The position numbers and the translations under genes were made by a program. This document shows, one piece after another, positions 8,067-15,604 of a stretch of 31,198 nucleotides of DNA. Every line of letters starts with the position of its first letter. The first letter of the stretch is position 1. This DNA comes from CAYJFG01 sp051881695 (GTDB lineage Bacteria; Bacillota; Clostridia; Oscillospirales; Acutalibacteraceae): assembly GCA_051881695.1 (NCBI GenBank), contig JBJEQJ010000031.1:1-31198 (forward strand). Reading direction: 5' to 3'. Below the pieces are notes generated by a model. The model saw only the letters and a program-made list of their open reading frames with translations. It searched no databases and was not told the DNA's origin.

Positions 8067-10322
8067 TTAGCCTTCTACGGGGAATTTTGAAATAATTGCA
8101 GCTAAGTATTTCTGCAACCATATTACATCGCTAGTATCAATTTGTCCGTCACCGTTTAAATCTGCCGCTATTTTCTGTTCATTACTGAAAGAAATTGCTT
8201 TTGCCATATAACTTTGTATAGCCGTTATGTCTGTTGTATCAATAGTATGATCTAGATTAGCATCACCATATAATACAATCTTTGTTGCAGTTTCAGGTGA
8301 AACAACTGTTTTTGGTGCCTGATATGAATTGTTTGGCTTTGCGGAAACGTGAACACATATATACTTTAAGAAATCAGCGCTTGTCAAAGTATATGTCTTT
8401 GATGTTGCTCCGTTTATACTATACCAAACAATGCCGTTGTTGGAGCGATACCACTGATAGGTAACGGAATCATCATTAGCGACAAAACCGATGGAGATTT
8501 GTGCAGATGCAGAAAGTTTTTGTCCTTCTGCACATTTGCCACTGGTACTTGCAGAAACTAAAGTTGCCTTTGGCAGAATTGTTAAAGTGCACGGATTACC
8601 GTCAGTAAAATTAAACACAATATTAGTATTGCTTGTATTGCTTAATGTATCAAGAAAAGAAGTCTTAAATGTAATAGTGTTACCGTTTCGTACAAAATCC
8701 TTATCCTCATACAAGAGGGCAGTTCCGTTTTTCTCTATAGAATATAATTTATTTCCGTTTAAGGTTAAATTTACAGAAATATTGTTTCCACTGTATCTTT
8801 TAGTATAAGTAGAAAGGGCGGAATTTTGTGTTATTTGAGTTCTTCTCACCAAGGTTGGTCTTATGCAGAAGTTTCCATACTGGTTTGTGCCTTGCCCACC
8901 GGTTATATCCGTCCACTGACTGCCCATATTTACATAGCTTTCACCGGGATTAATATATGGAATATAAAAGTTTGTAGCAGATTCCGTGGATAGAAGAACT
9001 TGATGAGAATTTTTTGAAAATCTAATTATTACAGCAATCTTGTTAGTGTTAGTGTTCAATTCGTAAGGCTCAGAAAAATCTATAGTTCTATATCCCTCGC
9101 TAAATACTGTTCCGGAAGCCAAAGATGGTCCAAGCTGAGACAACGCAGGGAGAGAACCATCCTGATTTACCGGAGCAATATAAATATTGTACGAGCTACC
9201 TATATAGGCAGAATAAAACATAACCTTGTTTATTGAACCAAAATCATCATTTAATTCAGATACATCATAAACGTTTGCCATGTAAGCATAATCGCTGTTA
9301 ATAGATGGGACATATGTAACTTTTCTTCTCATTGGCATAAAGTCGTATGAAAGCATATACTCATTTTTAGACATCACGTCAACATCGTTTATCACTACTG
9401 CATTATTATAATAGTTAAAAGAAGTATCCTCGTAGGAAATCCATCCGTAACCGTTTTCGCCCCAATCGTCTCCCCAACTGTTTTTTATAAGCCATGCGCC
9501 GTTATTATTTATTTTTTCGCTTGACTTAAAGTTGCTTTTAGGATAATTATCATCCCATCCGACAACTGCAACAGCATGGCTTATTGTTTCTGCTTGCGAA
9601 AAAAATGTACCTTTACTTGAATCATACCCATTGACAGCATCTACATAAAAGGTAACATAAACACTACCATTTTCTATAATTTTGTTTTTTATATCTTCTT
9701 CATTTATATATTCCATGCCGGAAACATAAGCATTTGCATATGAGGTACTCATATTATCGTACCATATACCATCGTGATCATAATGTGTACTTACATACGG
9801 AATGTCACACGTTAGGTTAGGAGCAATCCAATTTGTAATGTTATAATTAATTATAGGATTATTTCGGTTTGAAAGATAGGTTATTGCATCTTCAATGTTT
9901 CTGCCTGCAGATGGATGATATAAGTAATAGCCGTCACTTAAAGATAAATTATTGTGTTTTAATAGTTGGTCGCTTACAACCAGTCTCATAGATTCCTCGG
10001 AATAATTGTATTTTAACCCGGTGCTTTTATATGCTTTTGTTTCAAATGCAGCATTGGTTGCAAACAAACCACAGACACCATTGTCTCCTTGGTCTTTTAC
10101 TATTGTCATTGAGTTTGTTGTTCTTGGATCATATGAAGTGAATGCGTTACTTGGTATTGCACTATATTCTGGTAATTCCGGCGTGTAGATAGTGTCAAGG
10201 TTAATTCCGTAGTTTACTGAAGAAGTATCTGTATCTTCAGCATAAGTAGATAAAGCAAAGCAACTCAAGAAAACACTAAGCAGAAGAAATGAAAATAAAA
10301 ATTAAATATACTTTTTATACAT
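8067..10322 (-). CDS. secreted papain-family (C1) cysteine protease with C-terminal dockerin; in-frame TAA at codon 7
   Basis: The gene has a strong AAGGAGAG site (10337-10330) and an ATG at 10322. Codon 7 (10304-10302) is TAA, right inside the signal peptide: MYKKYI, stop, then FLFSFLLLSVFLS and a cleavage region ending near TYA. The remaining frame is intact. A TTG at 10268 could start it but has no ribosome site and would give a truncated signal. Numbering from that TTG: C1 protease domain about 45-300 with DQGDNGVCGLFA (C66), SHAVAVVGWD (H231) and KNSWGDDWGENGYG (N263); a beta-rich lectin-like region (305-475); a CBM_X2-like module (480-565); an Ig-like module (570-660); and a dockerin (about 663-733) with two good calcium loops, GDANLDHTIDTTD and ADLNGDGQIDTSD. 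It lies 23 bp downstream of the FIVAR-dockerin gene, in one operon. It may be a recent pseudogene, a readthrough case or a sequencing error. Confidence 0.85.
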
Positions 10323-10345
10323 ATATAATCTCTCCTTTATAAATA

Positions 10346-11218
10346 TCACCAAAGATGCCATTCGTACCTTGCTCTCATTGCGTTGTGAAACAAAGGGTTT
10401 GAACGCCATTTTGTAGTATCAAGATTTTCTTCTATATCAGAAAAATGTGAAGAATTAAGTTCGGAGGTGACTTTTGCAAGGTACGACTGCATAACTAAAA
10501 CGTCTTCTGTTTTCACTGTGCCTTCTTCTGTTGAATTTCTGATATTCACAACTGCCAAAAGCTTCTGCGAAGAATTAAGAGTAGTGATTTTTGCAAGATG
10601 CTTTTGCACAAGCAATATATCCTTATTGCTAACTTTGCCGTCTGAGTTTACATCTCCCATAGTGTTATTTTGCAGGCAAAGCAGATTGTAAGCCTTTAGC
10701 AAGCCCCAATATGCTTCTTTCATTTCCGCTGGTGTATACTCCTCGGCTTTCATAATTTTATTTGCGTTTTCAAGATTGCCTGTAAAATTGTCCCATAAGC
10801 TTTCGTCATAATAATTGTCGCTGTTCTTCTCGGAAGAACAGAAATTAATAAGAAACTCCAGCTCCCTTTTTTCAAAGCACATTTGTTCTTCTGCCGCAGC
10901 TACCTTATCGTATTCCTGCTGAATTTCCTTCGGGGTAGTGCTTTTTGGAGGAACGGAATAATAATGTTCCATAAGAAAATCATCTGCTTCGTTTAATACT
11001 GCCGAAAGATTTTCTCTGGAAACATTTGTATATTCCAAAGCGATGTTGCCCGGTTCATTACCTCCGTTTACTGCATATTCAGCGGCGCAATAACCGCAGT
11101 ACTTCTCCAACTCCTGCAGCTTTAGAGTAATCTCATCAACTGCAAAGGCAGGTGTAACAAGGCTTGCCGCAAGCACTGCCGCCAGCAGGCAAGATACAAG
11201 GATTTTTGTTTTCTTCAT
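10346..11218 (-). CDS. secreted dockerin protein with FIVAR-like helical repeats
   Basis: A 290-residue exported protein. The signal peptide (1-26) ends at PAFA. Two helical segments resemble FIVAR modules: about 69-113, and more clearly 137-183 with ESLWDNF, a mid-helix TPAEM and KAYNLL. A dockerin follows at 186-251. Its first calcium loop, GDVNSDGKVSNKD, is canonical. The second is stretched and has lost the acidic positions (VVNIRNSTEEGTVKTED). A 39-residue tail rich in aromatic and basic residues follows, unusual after a dockerin. The start is the ATG at 11218, set by GGAGGTC at 11225-11231; an in-frame TTG at 11233 is not needed. Promoter: 11266-11294. The dockerin protease begins 24 bp after its stop. 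The role is unknown; it may be a binding or modulating partner of the protease. Confidence 0.8.
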   Translation of the reverse strand: MKKTKILVSCLLAAVLAASLVTPAFAVDEITLKLQELEKYCGYCAAEYAVNGGNEPGNIALEYTNVSRENLSAVLNEADDFLMEHYYSVPPKSTTPKEIQQEYDKVAAAEEQMCFEKRELEFLINFCSSEKNSDNYYDESLWDNFTGNLENANKIMKAEEYTPAEMKEAYWGLLKAYNLLCLQNNTMGDVNSDGKVSNKDILLVQKHLAKITTLNSSQKLLAVVNIRNSTEEGTVKTEDVLVMQSYLAKVTSELNSSHFSDIEENLDTTKWRSNPLFHNAMRARYEWHLW

Positions 11219-11265
11219 AAAATCGACCTCCAAAATATTATTTATTTAAAAACGATATATAAAAA

Positions 11266-11294
11266 TTTATACCACATCTAAAATAACAAACAAA
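11266..11294 (-). promoter_or_regulatory. promoter of the FIVAR-dockerin / dockerin-protease operon
   Basis: On the minus strand, TTTGTT (11294-11289) and TATAAA (11271-11266) with 17-bp spacing and an extended -10 TGG. The -35 match is moderate. Confidence 0.5.
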
Positions 11295-11564
11295 TTAAAA
11301 ATATTTGATGTTGTTTTAAAACAAAGAGTATAAAATTTTTACATTCAAATTATACATCCATAATTTAACGATGTCAATGATTAGAAAATCAGCAAAAACA
11401 ATTTAAGAAAAATATAATGATAAATTAGAATAAAAATGCTTCTTAAATTATTATACAGGTAATTTGAAATAAGATGTACAGCGCACGCCTGTGCCTTTGC
11501 ACAATGCTTTTGCACATAAAAATTCAGCCGTTTATAGCGATAATGCCGAAAATGAAAAAGCAAA
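11295..11564. other. AT-rich intergenic stretch between divergent dockerin genes
   Basis: Outside the two promoters I see only short direct-repeat texture, such as TTTGCACA and TTTTGCACA near 11498-11518, within very AT-rich sequence. No RNA gene or ORF is convincing here. Confidence 0.5.
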
Positions 11565-11592
11565 TTGACTTGAAAGCTTTTGGGTGTATAAT
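11565..11592 (+). promoter_or_regulatory. promoter of the CotH-dockerin gene
   Basis: TTGACT (11565-11570) and a consensus TATAAT (11587-11592), spaced 16 bp with TG directly before the -10. The 5' leader is about 70 nt. Confidence 0.75.
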
Positions 11593-11668
11593 GAAATCGG
11601 AGGATAACGCAGGTCGGTTTTCTGTTGTTATCAAAGGAAAATAAAAAACAAATTAAGGAGGAGTTTTT

Positions 11669-14600
11669 TTGAAAAAGACAGTTAAACAAATGTTGAGCGC
11701 ACTGCTTTGTATTCTTATGCTTTGCTCTGTAATGACTGCGGCAGTTACAAGCGCAGGCGCTGTGCTGAATAATGACGGCACAAATACGCTGTATATTTGT
11801 ACTACGCAGGCATTAGGCGACACGCAGGTTAATATTTTCACATGGAATGTAAACGGCTATCGCGTTGAAGTAAATGCCGATTACCCCGGGGTGCCAATGG
11901 TACCTATGGGAGTTTTACCGGACGGTAAGTATTATTATTCATATACTTGTTCGGATTCTCCGCAGAACCTCATCATAAACACAGGGATAAGCGACGAACA
12001 GAAGCTTACCGGAGATGTTGAAATTCCGGAGGGCTATGACTGCCTTGACATCGACATATATAACAGCAACAGAGAGGACTACAGCTCAGCCTGGAGCGTT
12101 TATGCCGACAGAACAAAGTATTCGATAACTGCGCAGCTGAAGCTTTCTGCTAAACAGGTAAAAGCAGGTGAAGAGGTTGTAATTACCCCTTCTGTAAAAT
12201 CAAGCACTATTCCGCAGGAGGAAAACGCTGAATATACATACTCCTTAAAGGTAGGCGGCAAAGAGCTTTCTACCTCACTCGACGCATATACATATATTGC
12301 CGAAGGCGCAGGAAATGTTGCGGTAGAATTTACGGTAAGCGCAAAAAACAGCGCAGAAGAGATTTTGGCGTACAGCGCTGTAAATACTACTTTGTATATA
12401 ATTAAATATGCAGCCGCAAACGCAACTGATAACGGACTTTATGTTCACGCCGTAAAGGACAGCACAGAATTGCAGGCTTGGCAGTGCTGGCAAAATAAAA
12501 ACGGCACAAGGTATTTTTATCTTCCGTCCTCTGTTAAGAATACAGGTGCGGGCAAAGCGGAAATACTAAACACCTTCGGTACAGATGTAACGGTAAACGG
12601 CGTTACTATTGCTCCGGGCGAGATTGCTAGCGTGCCCTATGAGCCTGACAAAGCCTACACCGTAAACGGACAAAGCTTAATATTTATTGAGTCAACTGCC
12701 GAAGCGGCAATATACCTTAACAACCCGACAGCCTCAAGCTCCGGTCTGTGGGCATATATGAGTGCCGATAAAAATAACTCAGCGTCTGCCACGGCGGCGT
12801 TGGTAAATCAGGACGGCACGTTTGACAACACAGCCGCTAAAAAGATAAAGGGCAGAGGCAACACAACATGGAGAAATACCGCCAAAAAGCCGTTTAACCT
12901 GACGTATGAAGCAAAGGTAAGCGTTGACGGTATGGAGGCAACAAAGAAATATTCTCTTCTTGCAAATTTCCAGGACCCGGCGCTTTCAAGAAACAGAGTA
13001 CTCTATGACCTTGCAGACGCTGTAGGCGTGCCGTATGCGTCAGACTCCAGAACAGTAGACGTATATTTTGACGGCGTTTACAAGGGCTCTTACCAAATGG
13101 CACAGAAGATAGACTTCGGTTCAGGCAATATGATGAGCGATATTAACGGAGATTATCTTGACGAGCAGGGCAATGTACTTTCCGATTTCCAGTTTGTGTT
13201 CCAGGTGGACCCAAATTCAGAGGCGGGCGACTACACAGCGATAGCGTCAAACGGAGAGAGAATAGAGATTAAATATCCTGAGCTTACAACGTCAGACACG
13301 GGCTACGATCAGGTAAAGCAGATTATTGCAGATAAGCTTGTGGCGATGTGCGACATATTAAAGAACGAAAATGCAACCTATGACGATATTAATAAAATTG
13401 TTGACGTAAAATCGCTTGCAGGATTTTTCCTGATAAATGAGCTTTCCAAAAACTGGGACGCAGGAGTCGCAAGCACATACTTTACATATAAGCAGGACAA
13501 AAACGGCGATTGGAAGCTGTTTGCTTCCCCTGTGTGGGACTTTGACAACTCGCTGGGCAATGCTGTCGGCTCAGCAGCCGGATTTTACAATTATTCAACT
13601 CATGAGTATATGTCGCCGATGCACTACTGGTCGTATCACAAGATTGACCAAAGCGGCGACAATATAACCGACAGCTCCTACAATAATATAATAGGTCTTT
13701 CGGGCAAAAATACAGTTATTATGAAGGCGGCAACTACAACGTGGATTGAGGACTTTTTGCCGGCAATAGAAGGCTTTTATAATAATACAAATGTTGCACA
13801 GGGAGAGCTGTATTCAAAGGACGTATACAAAAATTATCTTGACGGTTCCCAAAGAATGAACTATATGCAGTGGAGTATGACTGTTAACAACGACTGGATT
13901 TCAAACCACTCCTCGCTTGACAGGGCAGAGGCTATAAATGTTCAGCTTGACGAAAACGAAAACCCAGCAGCGGCAGATTACACCACAGTAAAGACAAGCT
14001 ATGACCAGAACACCTTCTCCGGGCAGTATGACTTTATGGCAGACTGGATGTATACACGTGCAGCATGGCTTACAAAAAATCTTTTGAGCGACTACGGATA
14101 CACCCCAAGCGAAAAAGAGTCTGACCCCGAGCCGATAATTACAACAGACGGAAAGCACAGCGCAGACACAAGGGACGTTATTTCCGGCTTTGTATTTGAC
14201 AATTCCGGCGTAACAGAAGGCGACGCTCTTGCAAATAACGGTTCAAAGGGAACTTATGCACAGACAATCGGTAATGACGCGGTGCTTACAACAGCTGTAA
14301 ACGCAATTCAGCTAAGAGCGCTTGAATGGGGCGTGAATACAGAATATTATTATGAGGACACCGAAAGCGGAAAAACCTTGTATGTTCCGATTTTGCCGGC
14401 CGGAAAAGCGGCTAAGAACAACAGCTGGGGCGGTATAGGTGAGCAGATTATACAAATGCAGACCTCTGCAACAGGAAAAACAGGACTCAGCTTTGAATTT
14501 GCAATGGCAGGTTCAAAGAAAGCACCCAGAGACTGGAAGGTGCAATACAGCACAGACGGACAAAATTACACCGATGTTGACAACAGCAATATTACAATAG

Positions 14601-15025
14601 AGGAAAGCACCCGAAAGCTTTTGAAGAGATATTCCTTTAAGCTTCCGTCAGAATGTGACAACAGGGAAAGCCTGTATATAAGGATAATTTCAACAAGCAA
14701 TATAACCGTTTCAGGCGGACTTACAAGCGACGACCCTGAGGGCGGAGAGATTGCAATAAACGACATTATGCTTAAAGGCGCAGATATTTCAGGAAAATAT
14801 ATGCTGGGCGACGCCAACGCAGACAGTGAAATTACAATGAGAGATATTCTGGCAATTCAGCAGGACGTTGCAAAAATCAATCGGCTTGCCGGAGTAAAAA
14901 GACTGGCGGCAGATGTAAATGCAAACGGAGAGCTTGATATGAGCGATGTTCTGGAAATTCAGAAATATCTTGCAAAAATTTCAACAGCCTATCAGATTGG
15001 CGGATATTTTGAGAAAAGCGAATAA
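11669..15025 (+). CDS. secreted CotH-domain protein with starch-binding-like region and C-terminal dockerin
   Basis: An 1118-residue exported protein. The start is a TTG at 11669, chosen because AAGGAGGAG lies at 11655-11663; the signal peptide is residues 1-31. Residues 38-120 look like a CBM25/26-type starch-binding module (WNVNGY, DYPGVPM, GKYYY, LIINTG). An Ig-like segment follows (about 150-245). A CotH domain spans about 345-700, with KIKGRGNTTWRNTAKKPFNL (392-411), LANFQDPALSRNRV and the aspartate motif WDFDNSLGN (623-631). A discoidin-like beta domain (about 860-1040) precedes the dockerin (1045-1118; GDANADSEITMRD and ADVNANGELDMSD). CotH proteins are protein kinases in spore coats; dockerin-CotH proteins are known in cellulosomal clostridia, but their role is unclear. 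The dockerin closely resembles that of the amylase. Kinase activity is not shown by the sequence. Confidence 0.9.
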   Translation: MKKTVKQMLSALLCILMLCSVMTAAVTSAGAVLNNDGTNTLYICTTQALGDTQVNIFTWNVNGYRVEVNADYPGVPMVPMGVLPDGKYYYSYTCSDSPQNLIINTGISDEQKLTGDVEIPEGYDCLDIDIYNSNREDYSSAWSVYADRTKYSITAQLKLSAKQVKAGEEVVITPSVKSSTIPQEENAEYTYSLKVGGKELSTSLDAYTYIAEGAGNVAVEFTVSAKNSAEEILAYSAVNTTLYIIKYAAANATDNGLYVHAVKDSTELQAWQCWQNKNGTRYFYLPSSVKNTGAGKAEILNTFGTDVTVNGVTIAPGEIASVPYEPDKAYTVNGQSLIFIESTAEAAIYLNNPTASSSGLWAYMSADKNNSASATAALVNQDGTFDNTAAKKIKGRGNTTWRNTAKKPFNLTYEAKVSVDGMEATKKYSLLANFQDPALSRNRVLYDLADAVGVPYASDSRTVDVYFDGVYKGSYQMAQKIDFGSGNMMSDINGDYLDEQGNVLSDFQFVFQVDPNSEAGDYTAIASNGERIEIKYPELTTSDTGYDQVKQIIADKLVAMCDILKNENATYDDINKIVDVKSLAGFFLINELSKNWDAGVASTYFTYKQDKNGDWKLFASPVWDFDNSLGNAVGSAAGFYNYSTHEYMSPMHYWSYHKIDQSGDNITDSSYNNIIGLSGKNTVIMKAATTTWIEDFLPAIEGFYNNTNVAQGELYSKDVYKNYLDGSQRMNYMQWSMTVNNDWISNHSSLDRAEAINVQLDENENPAAADYTTVKTSYDQNTFSGQYDFMADWMYTRAAWLTKNLLSDYGYTPSEKESDPEPIITTDGKHSADTRDVISGFVFDNSGVTEGDALANNGSKGTYAQTIGNDAVLTTAVNAIQLRALEWGVNTEYYYEDTESGKTLYVPILPAGKAAKNNSWGGIGEQIIQMQTSATGKTGLSFEFAMAGSKKAPRDWKVQYSTDGQNYTDVDNSNITIEESTRKLLKRYSFKLPSECDNRESLYIRIISTSNITVSGGLTSDDPEGGEIAINDIMLKGADISGKYMLGDANADSEITMRDILAIQQDVAKINRLAGVKRLAADVNANGELDMSDVLEIQKYLAKISTAYQIGGYFEKSE

Positions 15026-15038
15026 CCCCGGAAAGAAC

Positions 15039-15115
15039 AGTGGGTTATCCCACTGCTGGGCTGAAACGCAACAAACAAAACAAAAGCCTCCCCTGTTATG
15101 GGGAGGCTTAATTTA
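15039..15115 (+). terminator. tandem hairpins and terminator after the CotH gene
   Basis: A CAGTGGG-TTAT-CCCACTG hairpin (15039-15056) is followed by a 10-bp perfect stem AAGCCTCCCC/GGGGAGGCTT (15084-15109). The T tract after it is weak (AATTT). Confidence 0.65.
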
Positions 15116-15161
15116 CAGATAAGGTTACAGATAAAGACTGTTTTTAAATAAAGAAGCTGAT

Positions 15162-15187
15162 AAAAAAACAACCACCCTACTGGGTGG
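15162..15187 (-). terminator. terminator of the 5S rRNA gene
   Basis: Read on the minus strand, CCACCC-AGTA-GGGTGG (15187-15172) is followed by TTGTTTTTTT. It sits 12 bp past the 3' end of the 5S gene. Confidence 0.85.
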
Positions 15188-15198
15188 AAGCTTTAATA

Positions 15199-15315
15199 TG
15201 TTGGCATCTTCCTATTTTCCCGGGCCGTCGCCAGCCAAGTATTTTCGGCACTACTGAGCTTAACTTCTGTGTTCGGGATGGGAACAGGTGGACCCTCAGC
15301 GTCATCAATACCAAC
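15199..15315 (-). rRNA. rrf: 5S ribosomal RNA (orphan copy)
   Basis: The minus strand carries a standard 5S rRNA of about 117 nt. It contains the conserved loop B/C block (CCCATCCCGAACACAGAAG, then TTAAGCTC) and the GTACTTGG-like loop E/helix IV region (ATACTTGGC). A terminal stem pairs GTTGGTA at the 5' end with TGCCAAC at the 3' end. No 16S, 23S or tRNA gene is near. Its neighbours are the CotH-dockerin gene and the amylase. It has its own promoter (15351-15379) and terminator (15162-15187), so it is a free-standing transcription unit, probably trimmed from a leader of about 29 nt. Confidence 0.95.
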
Positions 15316-15350
15316 TATTCAGTTTATCGGTCTTTCCCGACTGCTTGACT

Positions 15351-15379
15351 ATTATAGCACCCTGTTTTGAAAAATGCAA
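15351..15379 (-). promoter_or_regulatory. 5S rRNA promoter
   Basis: On the minus strand TTGCAT (15379-15374) and a consensus TATAAT (15356-15351) are separated by exactly 17 bp. The predicted start is about 29 nt before the mature 5S end. Confidence 0.8.
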
Positions 15380-15530
15380 CCCCTTTTTTAAAAAAATTTT
15401 AAAATTTTTTGTCCGACTTTTTGCACTATGTATTTTGAGCAATATTCCGAAATATACCGGGATTTAATTTATGTATTTGAAAATATACATTATGGCTAAT
15501 TTTAAATAGATTATTTTTACATCTAGCCTA

Positions 15531-15560
15531 TTGAAACAGCAGTTGCTGCTGTGATATTCT
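15531..15560 (+). promoter_or_regulatory. alpha-amylase promoter with a palindrome in the spacer
   Basis: TTGAAA (15531-15536) and TATTCT (15555-15560) are spaced 18 bp, with an extended -10 TGA. A 6-bp inverted repeat CAGCAG-TTG-CTGCTG (15537-15551) exactly fills the spacer, a place where a repressor would block RNA polymerase. It does not match a typical CcpA cre site. Which protein would bind is unknown. Confidence 0.55.
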
Positions 15561-15604
15561 AATAATGAGATTTTTTGTGAAAATTCAGAAACGGAGGAAG
15601 AATA

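Noticed and set aside
15199..15315. Partial rrn operon
   Set aside because: Only 5S is present; no 16S, 23S or tRNA sequence was found on either side.
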